A stretch of DNA of 64,000 bases, taken from contig JAMXDE010000050.1 of assembly GCA_026770025.1 (NCBI GenBank), forward strand, positions 248,001 to 312,000. The letters run 5' to 3'. Below are positions 19,894-32,352 of this stretch, piece by piece. The DNA comes from Craspedostauros australis. Taxonomy: Eukaryota > Bacillariophyta > Bacillariophyceae > Mastogloiales > Achnanthaceae. The notes under the pieces were generated by a model that did no database searches, was not told the origin of the DNA, and was given only the letters and a program-made list of their open reading frames with translations. Each line of letters starts with the position of its first letter. Position 1 is the first letter of the stretch. Position numbers and translations under genes: made by a program.

Positions 19894-20253
19894 CCTAACC
19901 GATGGGCACGAGGGGTTGGTCTCGGTTGTACTCCGTCGCTGCCACGTGCGTCGTAACAACCACATGAAGCACATGGACATGCACATAACCATACCTACAC
20001 ACGAGAGTAGAGAGAGAGACCACGTGCGCGCAATCCGGTTTCATGAAATTGTCTTGTTGTGAACAGTTGGTTTGAGTATAGTGGCGTGTGCAACGTAGCA
20101 CGGTGTGGTATGGTACGGTACAAGCATATTCACTATTATATTATTGCAGAATACACTTGTATCCAACCGTTGGGCCATCCAGCCATCTGTAACTGCCACT
20201 GTCACGATCGTAGCTTTCTGCTCTTCTCTTCTCGTCGCTTCTCTAGAGGGGGT
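19894..20253. other. Convergent 3' region
   Basis: This 360-bp stretch lies between the stop codons of CobQ (+) and the CSC1-like gene (-). It should hold both 3' UTRs. No gene was seen. Confidence 0.5.
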
Positions 20254-23200
20254 CTACACGAACACGTGGCTGCTGTCATCGCCAGGCATGGGTTCGTTGA
20301 AGTACGGCCGTCCACCCAGCGTCAAGGTGCCGCATTCTTCTCCTGCCAGAATGGCAAAGATGTTCTGATCACCGCAACGCTGCAGTTGATCATCCCACCA
20401 TCGATTGACCATCCGCCGATCCTGCTGATTCATGGACTTCAGCCGCAGCGTCGCACCCGTGTCATAGAGCGTCTCCGCGTTGGATGCGCCGTTGCCGAAA
20501 AATATCTCTTCACGGCCGAGCTGAGCTGGTGGGAATGGCTGCTCTGGCTTCGCGCGTGGATTGGCACGCAGGGCGGGTTGCATGTATGCCTTCTCGAACG
20601 GATCGTATCGTCCAATGCGCATGCCCAGATCGGAATCCACGTCGACGACACCTGCGTCGGGGAGGGATGCTGTGGTTTGGCTCCGCATGTCATGCGCGTC
20701 AGTCGACGACGTTGGCTCCAAGGACGGGGCCTGTCCAGTTGTTGCTCCGGCAGCCTCCGGAATCTGTCCATCGTTCGCTCGTTTCTGATTCTCGTGTTGT
20801 TGTGATCGCTTCTTCGTCTCCTGCTCTTGGGTCAATGATATGTCCATCACCGTGGCGACCTCCAACGGCAGCGTGAAGCTGGTGGGATCATACCGCGCGC
20901 GCGTTCTGCGAAGGAACAGGTACGTCATGAACATCAACGCGATCGTGGCGTAGGCCTCGTGTCTGGCCTCCTTCAGGATGAACTGTCCCGTGATCGTCAT
21001 CTGCGCGATGATCAGACCAAAGACGAAGCGACGGAAGATCTTGGGCCAGAACTGACCTCCGCTCTCGAAGACGCTTTCATACACGTACATGTGGTGATGG
21101 GTCCACATGATGCGTGAAAATAGGCAGAACATCGCGCATGGGAGCAGCACCAGCGGCGCCACGACCGCGAAGACGACCGAAATCACCACCACGAGCATGT
21201 CCTGGGCCAGAATCTTGTGGAATGGGAACCAGCCGGGATCGTCGATGGCGCGCATGCCCATCACGATGCTGCGGGCCGTGCGAAGCGTTGCGTTGGGCAC
21301 AAAGATGTACCGGATGGTCGCCTGCACCAATGACATCGTCCGGACCAATTCCAACCCCAAACCGAAGAAGCTCTTGATCGTGACGAAGGTGATGAAGAAG
21401 GACGACATCTTCGGCAGCGAGTTGCCCAGCATTTCGAATGCAGATTCTGGATTGTCGACGATCGTGGCGACAGTGTCGAAGATGGATCCGGCGATCGTGG
21501 TCACCAAAAAGACGTTGAGGACCTGGAAGAGGAAGTACCGTGAGAATGCCCTCATCTGGACCTCGCTGAAGGACGACAGACCTTCTAGTCGCGTGATCGC
21601 CATGAACAGCGGTGGGAGCAGCTGCTGCAGGGTCACGATGCACAGTGGTTGCACCATGGCGATGGCGGAAGAGAAGAAGACGGTTGCCTGATCGAGCTGC
21701 GCCAACCGAGGCGACATGCCGATGAGGGCGGATTCGCTCAGCAGCAACGAAAGAGTCGCCACCGGGATGATGTAGAAGGAGATGATCAGAAGCACGAGCA
21801 GTTCGCCGAGGAAAGATCGCGTCCTGATGGCTCCCTTGCTAAGGTAGATATTCTCCCACAGGACATCTCTGGGTTCCGGAGCCGTCGACACCTGCATCGC
21901 ACCTGGTTTGGAGGAGTGCATGGACTGAATTGCGATGGTGGCCGCCGTGAACGTTCTCATGACGACGAATGCCTTGTCCGTCACTTCGTTGATGTGATCC
22001 TCGATGTGCCCGTCCGAATCCAAGGTGACGGTTGATCGGTTGGGGCGACCGAACAATGAGACGTCGCGGGATAATTTGGAATACCGTCGAATCGCAGACT
22101 TCGCCTTGACGAATGGCTTGCTGTTGCTGTTGTCCTTGGCTCCTGCGGCGAAATTAACATGGCGCTCTCCTGTTGTTGTCGGTGGCTTGGCATTTGGCTG
22201 CGGCGGGCTCCTTGCTCGCAATCCTTCCGCGTTCATCGGCGGTGGATGGTACGCAGTGCTGTTCTGATGTCCGACATCCATGTAACCCATCTTCTGAGCG
22301 TCGCTTTGTGGCTGGCCACGGCCGCCAGTGGCTGACGGCGGTGCGTATTTTCTTGGATCCGTCTGCAGGCCAAGTAATCGCTGGTGATTGGGATCGTTCG
22401 CCATGACGAATGGGCTGGCGAGAATGTAGTCAATATCCTTGCGACCATCCCCCGACTCCATGAGATCAAGCTTCTTCATCACGCGCCGTCGGCGTTTCTG
22501 CTCCTTCTCGACCTCCTCGTTGAGGATCTCCAATTGCGAGTAGAGCTTTGAGAATCGCTCCTGGAATCCTTCGACCATGCCAAAGTCCTCCAGCTTCGAA
22601 TGAAATAACCGGCCCACGGTCCAGATCTTGGATCGTTCGAACAGCTTGCGTTTCTCGGATCGGCACAGCATCAGCAAATGCTTCTCAATCTTGGACAGCA
22701 CCTTGGTGCGTTGCCTCACGAGCTGTTCGAGGTTGAGGAGGTTCTGGCACATGGCAACGCTGCGCACGGCGTTGGGGTAGACGTGACGGAAGTAGGTGCT
22801 GATCTTGCTGGGCGAGCGCAGGTGACGCGGAATGTTGGTGACGAGGACCGTGCGCAGGTGCGGTTCGCGGCTGAGCAAGTAGAGATGCCGGATCGAGTTG
22901 AACGTCTCGTACTCGATGAGCAATTCGCGCACGACTATGGCCGTGAGAAGATACGCAGCAAAGCAATGCACCCACAGCCGCGACGATCCGCCCATGACGT
23001 TGGCCATCGTGAAACGCATGAAATCCGTGGAGATGATGGATCCCACGTACCCTCTCAGGTCGTCAGCCTTCGCTTCACCGCCACCTGTGAAATTCAACGG
23101 GAGCAGAACGATGAATGAAAACACTGCCATCTTCACGATGCACCGCAACGCCAATCTATGAAAGCGAAGGAAGATGAGGGCGTCGTAGCCAATCCTCTGA

Positions 23201-24135
23201 ATAATCTCCTCGTCCGACATGTAGAAGCATACTCTGATCTGCATCATCGGTCGTCAGTCGTCAGTCATCGATCGTCAGTATGTATGGTGTGGACCAGCCA
23301 TGTATCGCATCAAGTTTGTCACAGCATTGCGAAAGAGAGAGTGATGAATGTCAGCAATGTGAATGCAACTGAAATGACGCAAAGCATACGGACACAATCG
23401 AGGCGCACACCCAAACACACACGCATCCACACATATACATAATACATGCTTGTATTGCATGCACACATGGAGACTTACCCAATCAAAGTAGCCTTCCACA
23501 GGCAACGGTGGCGGCACCAACTTGGGCAACCGATGGCGTCTCGGCGATATGAACAATGGACTCGTTTTTTGGTTGTGGTAGAAGCAGCTGAGGAAGATGA
23601 GCATGAGGCAGGACATGATGAGGAAGAGCGTGAAGAGGGACGAGAATGTCATCGGGGTCGCCTTGACGAGAGATGCATCCTTGACGTATTCCGGGAAAGA
23701 GAGGCTGAAGAGCCTGCGATGATCTTCGTCGACGTCTCCAGCCGTTAGCGACGTTGCATCCATGCCGAATCCAGCCTCAACATCACCATCGCCCATATCG
23801 TAGGGAATGAAGCGATGCGTTGATGCGCTGTCGTCTTCCCCTGGTCCCAAGATGGCAACAATCACCGGCTCCACGGTCTGCAAAAAGAGCCGCCGTCGGA
23901 ACTCCACAAAGTTCACCATCCATTCCGGGGCGGTCACGTTCGTGGATGTGCCATTGCTTATGCTGCTGCTGCTATTGTGCAGGATGGCATCTCCAAACGA
24001 GGAGACGTTGTCGAATGATCCCAACGCAGCCCCTTCATGCGTACCACCTCCCATCACCATCGCCATCGCTGCTGCCATCGTGTCATTGGCTGCTCCTGCT
24101 GCTGCTTGCATGAACGTCGCCGCAGATTGGTTCAT
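20254..24135 (-). CDS. CSC1/OSCA/TMEM63-type cation channel
   Basis: On the minus strand, exon 1 is 24135..23479 and exon 2 is 23238..20254 (intron 240 nt, GTAAGT...CAG, phase 0), giving 1,213 residues. The N-terminus carries an Asn/Ser-rich lumenal part. The first membrane segment follows (FTLFLIMSCLMLIFLSCFYHN) with the PRRHRLPK motif. Across the splice junction comes GYFDW-IRVCFYMSDEEII, typical of the family, then YDALIFLRFHRLALR. A cytosolic RRM-like domain begins LRTVLVTNIPRHLR, and the pore-domain helices start after PRDVLWENIYLSKGAIRTR. Known members are calcium-permeable mechanosensitive or osmosensitive channels. The roughly 240-residue polar C-terminus ends in FNEPMPGDDSSHVFV. The start at 24135 is preferred over one at 24171 because the extra residues are only basic and polar. 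Confidence 0.9.
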
Positions 24136-24602
24136 CTTCCTCCTTTCCCTATGAACGCGATTCCCACACACGCTATCGTCAATGGACGAGCTAGTCGTGG
24201 CGTACTACTCGTGTCGTTCGTCGGTGAACAACTTGGCAGTGTGGCAGTGTGTGTTGGTACTCTATTGTGTTTTTGTGGATCCGAATGAGTTCCAATCCAA
24301 ACATCATCCATCCATCTACCGACATCAACGTCAACGCTTGCAACACACACGAGAGCAATCCTCGCGATTTTGCGTTGCGTTTTGTCGTGGTTTGGGGCGT
24401 TTTGTCGTTTCTCGCGAGAACGAAAACAATGAGGACATTGCGTTAACGTCTGCTTAACTGTCTCAAAATTTTGGCGGGAAGGTGTTGACTAAACCAGTCT
24501 ATGGATATCTAAGTTAGCTTTCGAGACTTTCGATTGTAGTCGAGCAGCGCTTCTGCTTTCTTCCCCAAAGGACCAGTGGAGTAGAGCAGATCGGCTGATA
24601 CT
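24136..24602. other. Intergenic region between two leftward genes
   Basis: This 467-bp stretch holds the promoter side of the CSC1-like gene and the 3' end of the ABCC gene. No gene was seen. Confidence 0.5.
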
Positions 24603-27600
24603 TCATGGTACGCTTTTGTCAGTCGTTGCTCTTTCTCGTGCTTTCGCCTTCAGCATCTTCGCGGCCTCTTCTCCACACTGGTCAACCATGGACGTGAACG
24701 CCCCATCCTCAGATGACAGCAACTCTTCGGGCGAACCCGTTTCAAGGATCTTGCCTGCGTCGATAACGATGATCTGATCGTAGTCGATCACGGTGTCCAG
24801 ACGATGCGCGATCGCAAGGATCGTGGAGTTCTGGAAACGTTTCTGGAGCGCAACGCGCAGCAGCTCCTCCGTGTGAAGGTCGACGTTGGCGGTGGCCTCG
24901 TCCAGGATCAAGATGGAGCTCTTGCGCAGGATGGCACGCGCCAGGCACAGAAGCTGCTTCTGGCCCGTGCTGAAGCTGGTGGAGGTGCAGGAGAGGCGTC
25001 CGGGCAGATCACGGATGACGGATGCCATCTGCACATCTTCGAGCGCGCTCCAGACCAGATCGTCGTCGCATGCCCCAATGGGATCCAAGTTTTCGCGGAT
25101 GCTAACACCATCGAACAGGATTGGCGTTTGGGGTAGCACGGATGTGGCGAGCCGGAGCTTGTGCAGCCCCAAGCTGCGGATATCGACGCCATCTATTTCG
25201 ATGCGCCCATCGCAGCACTCCAGCAGCCGAAGCAAGCATTGGACCGCCGTGCTTTTGCCGGATCCAGTTCTGCATTCGGAAGAGAATGAATCAAGTTGGC
25301 GTCGAGACACAAAGGTGAGTGCATGAGAGGGGGCGTAGCAGCAGCAAACCAATCGCATCTGCTGGTGCGAGGTGCGCACGCGGATGGATACGCACCAACA
25401 TGATCACACTTCAATCGCATCGTCACAACACTCTGTGTGTCTGCAGCAGACGAATACAATCACAGGTGCACCTCACTTACCGTCCAACGACGCCACACCA
25501 CGTGCCCGATTCCAATGTGAAGTCCACATCGCTGAGCACCAAAGGAAGGTCCGGGCGGTATCGCACGCTCAGGTTGCTCGCCACGATGGTTGGTCTTTGC
25601 GGCCAATCTTGCAATTTATCGTCCACCTCCGTCTTCAGCTCCGCTTCCGATGGGATGTCTGTGTACTCGACCATGCGTTCCACGGATATCATCTGGTTAA
25701 CTACTTCTGCTGATTGGCGCACGATCCAGGGCAGATTGGTACCTGCGAGTTGCAGCAGCAGCGTTAGCGCGAGCCCCAAGACGGCAGGACTCACGTTGAA
25801 CCATCCTGTTCGTGCCATGGATGCAAGAAGTTACGTACACGTACCATATGTGCATTGGAAGATGACGAACGAGATAACGACGCAAGCAATTGAGATGAAC
25901 TGGTGAGGTCACATTGATTTTGCAAGGGGATGGTTGCAGCATGCCATTGATACATTCACAAGTGCTCGCACGCCACATACGTACGAATACGAGCACAGGG
26001 GACAAAGGTCCATTCATCTTACCGTAATGGTTGAAGAGCACAGATAGCGAGGTGCCCATCGTGAGGAGGAACCAAGTCGTGTACTCGACCCTCGTCGCAA
26101 ACCATCGGGAGGCGGCGACAAATGCGAAGGCTGCTCTCGTGTGTGCGTCCTGGGCTTCGCGGAATCGATCCTCGAAGTAGGCGACGGATCCGTTGCATTG
26201 GATTGTCTTGATGCCCTGTGCCGACTCGGCGAGCATCTCGAAAATTGGGGAACGAGCAAGTCCCTCCATGCGCTTGATCTCTCGTGTGTTGGTGACGAAA
26301 ATGGTTCGGATGTGTAGGAAGAACCAGACGATGGGTGGCATCGCCACGAAAATCAACGGGAGCACGGTGATGGCGGTCACCACGCCACCCAGCGCCATGA
26401 AGCAGCCCACCAAGAAATCGTAGATGGTCAGCGGAAGGACTTCGTCGGCGACGCCGGTGTCTGCAGCAAAACGGTTGATGATGCGACCAGACGGGTTGAC
26501 ATCGAAGAACGTGATCTCCGCTCTCAACACCGACCGCACCATGGATTGGTGGAGGTGGGATGATGCCCGAATGCAGAAATAGAATGAGATGACTGCCCTC
26601 GCAATGGCGAGAAGGATCGTCGACAGTACCAGGAGGAAGATGGAACGGAGCCATTCGTCGGAGTCCTGTGCCTCCTCCGACGCGTCCGCCCATTTCCCGA
26701 GCTGCACAATGCTCACCAGACTGGAGACTTGTGTGCCTGCAAAGACTGTCGCAAGCAGGATGGGGACCCAGACACCGCCCATGGCGTTGGCGTATCGCGA
26801 CCAAGTCTCTGACTTCAACACGCCGGTTGATCTACCTTCCTTGAGCACCGTGGCTGTGTCTTGTTTTGACAGTGTCGGTGTCGCTGCTTCTGGTGCTGCC
26901 GTGGGTGTTGCTGGTGCTGACACCAGCTTCGACGGACCTTCCTTGTCCTCATCCAAGGCTGTGGTCGCAGTAGTGTTGGCTGCTGACGCTGTGTCAACGT
27001 CGTCGTTGTGGGTGTCTTGTGAATCGCTCTGATCCTCGGAGGTGTTGTCGCTCGTGCTACGTGTACCATTGTGCTGATCCAGCACTCCATCAACAGCATT
27101 GGCACACTCGACCAGAGTCCCCTTCGCTGCCACGGCCCCGTCCTGCATCACGATGAAGGTCGCGGAAGGAAACAAGTGATATTGATGGGTCGCAATGATG
27201 ATGCATTTGTTGCGTGTCAACGCGATCGATTCGATCGCATGTTCCTTCAACCACCGCCCGACCTTGGCATCGACCGCGCTGAACGGATCATCCAGCACGA
27301 GGATGTCGGTGTCACGGTACAGCGCCCTCGCCAGACTGATACGCGATCGCTGCCCCCCGCTACAGCGCAACCCTTTGTCGCCCAGCATTGTGGCATCGCC
27401 ATCTGCAAATTGTTGCAGGTCCGTTCGCAGGCTGCACGCGTGGATGATTTCATTGTACCAAGTCTCGTCGTAGGCGCATCCCATCAGGACGTTCTCACGG
27501 ACTGTCCCGTTCATGATCCACGCATCCTGCGGCGCGAATGCCATCGTTGGCGATCCGGACTGGATCATGGTGCCTTTGGTGATTTCATTCTCTCCCGCAA

Positions 27601-29176
27601 TGGTATCCAGCAGTCCCGTCTTCCCAGCACCGACCCTGCCGACCACGCAGTACACGCTGCCTCGTGTGAACTCGATGTCCACGTTGCGTATTGCTGGTAG
27701 CTTGGTATTGCTCCACACGCTGGCGACGTTGTTGAGTTTGCAGATGGTTGGGTGTTCGTCACTGGCGTCATTGTCCCCGCTCGTGGAGTGTTCGTCGGCA
27801 TGTTTTGCATCTGAAGCATCTGTGATGATCTCGGCTGATCCAACGCAATCGCATTTGCCGTTGCCTGCGGCTTCTGCCTGCACCTTTTCCGGTTTGCGCA
27901 GGAACGTGTCGATGCGCGCACAGGATGTGTGACATTCCGACACCGACATGACAGCATTGGCGAAGATCTTGGTCATGGTGAATTGGAGGATGTTGAAGAG
28001 CGCCATGGATGAGAAGACGTTGCGCGACGTCAAGGTGCCTCCGATCGCGACATGGACGGCAAAGACGATTGCCGAGACCACGAGACTGCTGACGAAGTAC
28101 GCTGCCTCGTTGAGCGCCTTGAGACGGCTGGATCGATGAATCGTGTCCAACTCGTTGGATCGGAAGCGAGATATGCGCCGCTCGAACTCGGTCTCCCAGG
28201 CATTCATCTTCATGACTCGGGCACCATGAATCGCCTGCGCCATCATGGCTGCTCTGGAATCCGTGCACTCGGCAACTTCGCCTCGGACCTTGGCGAATCG
28301 TCCGCTCAAGTACGTTTGCAGGCACAGAAATGCCGCAAGGAATACGTATCCCGACGCAAATGCTGGGCCCAGGATGCGAAGACCGATGATGAGGATGGCG
28401 ATGGCCTCGACAGGTCCCCACGGCAGATAGATTCCCATGACGGAGGCATGGATGAAGCGTTCCACGTCGTTGCTGGCCAGATTGCCGGCGTTGCCCAACG
28501 ATCTCGGACGAGCTTCGCCATCGGTAGATTGTGATGCATCATCTTCCACGGCTCTCGCGTGCACATCGGCTGGAAGGCGCAATGATTTGTCAAAGATCAT
28601 GGCCACGAGACCGATCTTCATTTGCATCCCTTTGTGGTACGTCTCGAAGAACTGCCGCTGCTTGCACAAGAAGATGACCATGCCGCACACGATGATGACG
28701 CCCGTCCACAGACATCCTTCCTGCAGGGAGGCCGTGGAATCATCCTGGAATTGATCCAGCAAATTTCCCAGCGCGATCGCTTGGACGATGCGTGCCGTCA
28801 TGGAGGACACGAGAAGGCCCTGCGCGAGGATCATGGTCTTGTAGTAATCGATCGCGAGGATGGAGAACAGAGAGCGGGTGGATTTCCCGCTCTCGTAGTT
28901 GCTCTTCATGCGGCGCAATCCCTCCTCGGAGCTGTCGCTGTGCAAGACTTCGTATAGATCGTCCTCCGTCAGAGGCTTGCGCCGTCCTGCATTCAGCAGC
29001 GGCCAGGCCCACAGGAAGAAGCACTTGGAGAGGAAGGAGGCATCTTGGAAGGGATTCGATTGCGATCGGGCAGTCACCATGGCGTCGTCCTCTGTCGTTG
29101 ACGAGTGTGTGCGCGTGTATGCAGATTGTGGCTGGCTGCGATTGCTGCCAATACTACTGCTGCTGCTGCTGCTCAA
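24603..29176 (-). CDS. ABCC (MRP-type) ABC transporter, full length
   Basis: On the minus strand the exons are 29176..26023, 25805..25481 and 25269..24603 (introns 217 and 211 nt), giving 1,381 residues. The order is TMD1-NBD1-TMD2-NBD2 without the extra N-terminal TMD0, as in short MRPs. NBD1 has Walker A GRVGAGKTG (about residue 510), signature CSGGQRSRISLARAL and Walker B ILVLDDPFSAVD. NBD2 has Walker A GRTGSGKST, STGQKQLLCLARAIL, LILDEATANVD and the H-loop AIAHRLDTV. The second intron cuts the NBD2 Walker A after two bases of its Arg codon. The first signature has CSGGQ and the second STGQK instead of LSGGQ, so the two sites may be unequal. Substrates are probably organic anions or glutathione conjugates, as for the family. 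ATG at 29080 is an alternative start. Confidence 0.93.
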
Positions 29177-30406
29177 TGCAAGTCAATCCTCGTCCTTGTT
29201 CTCTCCGATGTGAACAGAGAGGTGCGTCTTTCACATCCTTTCCCTCCTCTCTCTGTTGTTCCAATCTTCCCTCCTTTGTTCTTCGGGAAAACCCCTGCTT
29301 TGGTCGGAATGGCGGCTCGGATGGCAAGTGTCGCTTGGAATGAATGTTCCTCTTCGATGATTGTGCCTTTGTTCCTCTTCGTTTCACGAGCTGATCATAG
29401 CCATTTGCGATGTATCATGCGTCATGTGTCATGTGCACAACCACAGAGAGAAAGGCTGAGACGATGTGGATGTGAATGGGGATGCGGACTCCTTGCCATC
29501 GTGTTGCTTGTTGTTGATGGTTGGCCGATTTGAGAAGAACACAAAACGTTGTCTCTGTTTGGTTGGCTTTGCGAAAGACAGATGTGAGTTGTTCTTCCTC
29601 TGCGTCAGATTTATCGTGCCGGATGTGCACGTTTGAAGCACGCTGTTCCTCTCGTCGAACTACGTCTATCGGACAAACCGTTCGTGTCCATGTCCGTTGC
29701 GACATCTTCCATGTTGACGAGGTTTCTCCGATTCGCGAGGCGAGCATCAAGTTGCAACTCGGCCATCGTGGTTGCGATTGCGATTGCGCTTGCGGTCGTG
29801 ACAAGATACAACCTCGATCGTGTGGGCCCTCTGCGTTGAATCGGACGGGTGTGATTTGTCATTGCACCATCGACATTCTTCACGCATGTGCGGGTACGAT
29901 CGTGCTTCGTGGAACAGATCCAGCGTGGAAGCTGCAAATCGCATCATACAACAGCGAAGACGCAAACAAAGCGCACGCTCCGAAGACGGCGTGGACATGA
30001 CGGAACGGCGCTTGGCTTGCAAAACTCGAGAGGCATCGAAATGCGCCACGCGTGACAACTCCTGCCCACCGTGGGACTCTTCCGTTTCATCAGTCATCCT
30101 GGTGCTGCTAGGATCTCGAGTATGTGGGCAGAGCCTCTCACGCCAGCAGGCGATGGCATTACGAATATCATCAGTTGCGACCTGACACAAACGGAACCGA
30201 CACGACCGACAAAACTCAAGGAAACCAGAATGATGAACTCAAGCCACGGCCAGCTCCACACGAGGAAATCGCCATGCCGCCTTCGGCTCGAACCAACAAC
30301 AACGCGGGAAGGACCGAGGACGACCCGACCTTGGGATCGCTTTCGGATAAGATCCATAATTTCCGTCATTGACAGCAATCCGCCAATCACAATACTGGCT
30401 CAGACC
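29177..30406. other. Divergent intergenic region
   Basis: This 1,230-bp stretch separates the ABCC start (leftward) from an ankyrin-BTB start (rightward). Several open frames cross it, including one of 159 codons at 29521-30000. None shows a known domain, so none is called. The ankyrin-BTB frame is open back to 30071, without homology to its paralogues in that part. Confidence 0.45.
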
Positions 30407-31615
30407 ATGGCGACCTTCAGCATCGATCAGCTGACCAACGCTGCGCACGTGGGCAATTTAGAGATCTTCAAGAAATGGAAGCAAGCGAACCCACATGTAT
30501 CTATCGACGCAGAAAAGACTTCTCGTCACGAGACGCCACTTCACTATGCATGCGTGAGTGGCAAACTAAACATTGCGAAGTACTTGGTGGAATCCTGCGA
30601 CGCAACAGTCGATGCCAAAGGTACTCCAGGACGAACAGCACTCGACTACGCATGTTCTGCCAACCATTTGGAAGTCGTCAAGTACCTCGTGGAATCCTGC
30701 CAAGCAGATATCACAATCGTAAACAACAAGCAACAAACAGCGTTGCAGGTTGCTGAGAACTCCAACAATGCTGCTATCGTGAAGTACCTATCAAACCCAC
30801 TCAAACCAGTTGCTTCGGAGTTCGTGCACAGCGCCAAGGTGACTCATGCACTTTTCCGGACGAACCACAACAACATTAATCAGCAGAGACTCGATGCTTT
30901 CCAAAACAACAGGATGGCGGACATCACCTTCCTCGTCGGCCGTGATGATCAACAGCAACAAATCAAGGCGTACAGCGGTATTCTTCTTGTCACCATACCA
31001 TCCATCCAGGCGATAATCGATCAGAGCATTGGCGATCAAGTTGAGACCGAGGCTTCGGCAGACAGCACAAGCGATGGCATCATCCCTCTACCGGACTTCC
31101 ATCCCGAACATGTTCGTTACATTCTCCAGTACATCTACTCAGCTGATACATCATTCTTGGATGACGACGACATGGCCAACATGGGCAATCTACAGCAACT
31201 GCTGATCGTTGCGGCTCATTTCGGTTGTTGGCAACTCAAAGTCGCCATCGAAGCCAAGTTGGTTGCTGAGCATCTCATGCAACCAACGTTGATAGACCTG
31301 TTGCTCTTCGCCAATGAGCATGAGTGCGAAGTGTTGAAGGATTCGGCCGTCCGACTTGCGGCGAAGGATGCGAGCGCGCTACTTTCTGATCCGCAGTTCC
31401 ACAAACTGGGTGGATGCGTCGATCTGATGAAGGCGATCCATCTTGCTCACAAGGACAGCAAGGACAACAGCAGCGACGACGAGTATGAGAAGAAGTCGAT
31501 GGTGGAGCTGTATGGCTGTTTGAATGATTGCAAGGACGTGCGTCTTGAGTCTTACATGGACCGTCCGTCCTTGCTTGAGCTCGTGCGGAAGTCCATATCC
31601 GCCAAGACCGAGTAG
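30407..31615 (+). CDS. Ankyrin-BTB protein (copy A)
   Basis: The 402-residue protein has about three ankyrin repeats: ETPLHYACVSGKLNIAKYLV, RTALDYACSANHLEVVKYLV and a shorter TALQVAENSNN repeat. A BTB/POZ domain follows (MADITFLVGRDDQQQQIKAY, VRYILQYIYSAD), then a BACK-like helical part (LIDLLLFANEHECEVLKDSA). The end shares the family motif with its paralogues: MVELYGCLNDCKDVRLES and MDRPSLLELVRK. BTB proteins often act as cullin-3 substrate adaptors; that is only an inference here. The start was chosen because the paralogues begin with similar residues (MATFSIDQL, MSSITPEQL), although the frame is open further upstream. No intron is present. It is a close relative of the genes at 36558, 54678 and 61184 and of the pseudogene at 34371. 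Confidence 0.88.
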   Translation: MATFSIDQLTNAAHVGNLEIFKKWKQANPHVSIDAEKTSRHETPLHYACVSGKLNIAKYLVESCDATVDAKGTPGRTALDYACSANHLEVVKYLVESCQADITIVNNKQQTALQVAENSNNAAIVKYLSNPLKPVASEFVHSAKVTHALFRTNHNNINQQRLDAFQNNRMADITFLVGRDDQQQQIKAYSGILLVTIPSIQAIIDQSIGDQVETEASADSTSDGIIPLPDFHPEHVRYILQYIYSADTSFLDDDDMANMGNLQQLLIVAAHFGCWQLKVAIEAKLVAEHLMQPTLIDLLLFANEHECEVLKDSAVRLAAKDASALLSDPQFHKLGGCVDLMKAIHLAHKDSKDNSSDDEYEKKSMVELYGCLNDCKDVRLESYMDRPSLLELVRKSISAKTE

Positions 31616-32352
31616 AGCAGATGGTTGTGATTGTGAAATGAGCGCAGAATTCGAGAAACGAAATGGAAGGCACGGTAATAGCACCAATAAATCAAGAAAG
31701 TTTTCTTTGTTCTTCTTGTTTATTCAACGAGAGATTCCGTCCGTCCGTCTCTCCACGTTGCAAACTCACTCCCACGACTGTTGTGACGTGGAGTGTCTCA
31801 TCGGATACTCCGCGAGCTTCACATGAAGGAGCTGAAAGTCCGGCATTTTGAGTTCTCCATTGATGTGGAACATGTTGACATTCACGGATCACCAAGGGTG
31901 ATGAAACTGCATGCCCAACGCATGAAGCAAAGATCACCGATTCGTTTCGTCGAGGGGCAACGGTGTGTTCTCAGTGAACCATCTGCGCGACTTCACTCCA
32001 ACAAGACACGATGACCGACTGGCTGCGCTACGCTGCACGCGAGCACCTTCAAGGATGTTCCGTGTCAACACGACTCCATGGCAAGACAGACGAACCACCA
32101 ACAGATTGTTCTCCGCTGCCACGGGCAACGGGTGTTGGACACACTCCGCAACCCCATCTCGCATCGACACCTCCGGTCTGGAAAGAAGAGAATCCATCGA
32201 CCGCAAAAGACGCACCACAACATTGTGCCTGAACCGTTTGATGCCTCATTCATCCTCATCCTCCTCGTCGTTGTCGTCGTGGTCGTCGTACAGTATTGTA
32301 TAATAGGTCATACCAAGCACCACAACGAGCTATCAACCGAACCACCATCAAC
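31616..32352. other. Intergenic region
   Basis: This 737-bp stretch holds the 3' UTR of the ankyrin-BTB gene and the promoter of the GAF-HPP gene. A (TCG/TCC)-rich stretch lies near 32250-32290, and AT-rich sequence follows just before the start codon. No gene was seen. Confidence 0.5.

Noticed and set aside
29521-30000. 159-codon open frame between ABCC and ankyrin-BTB copy A
   Set aside because: Cys/His/Arg-rich chance composition, no domain, and equally long frames on the other strand.
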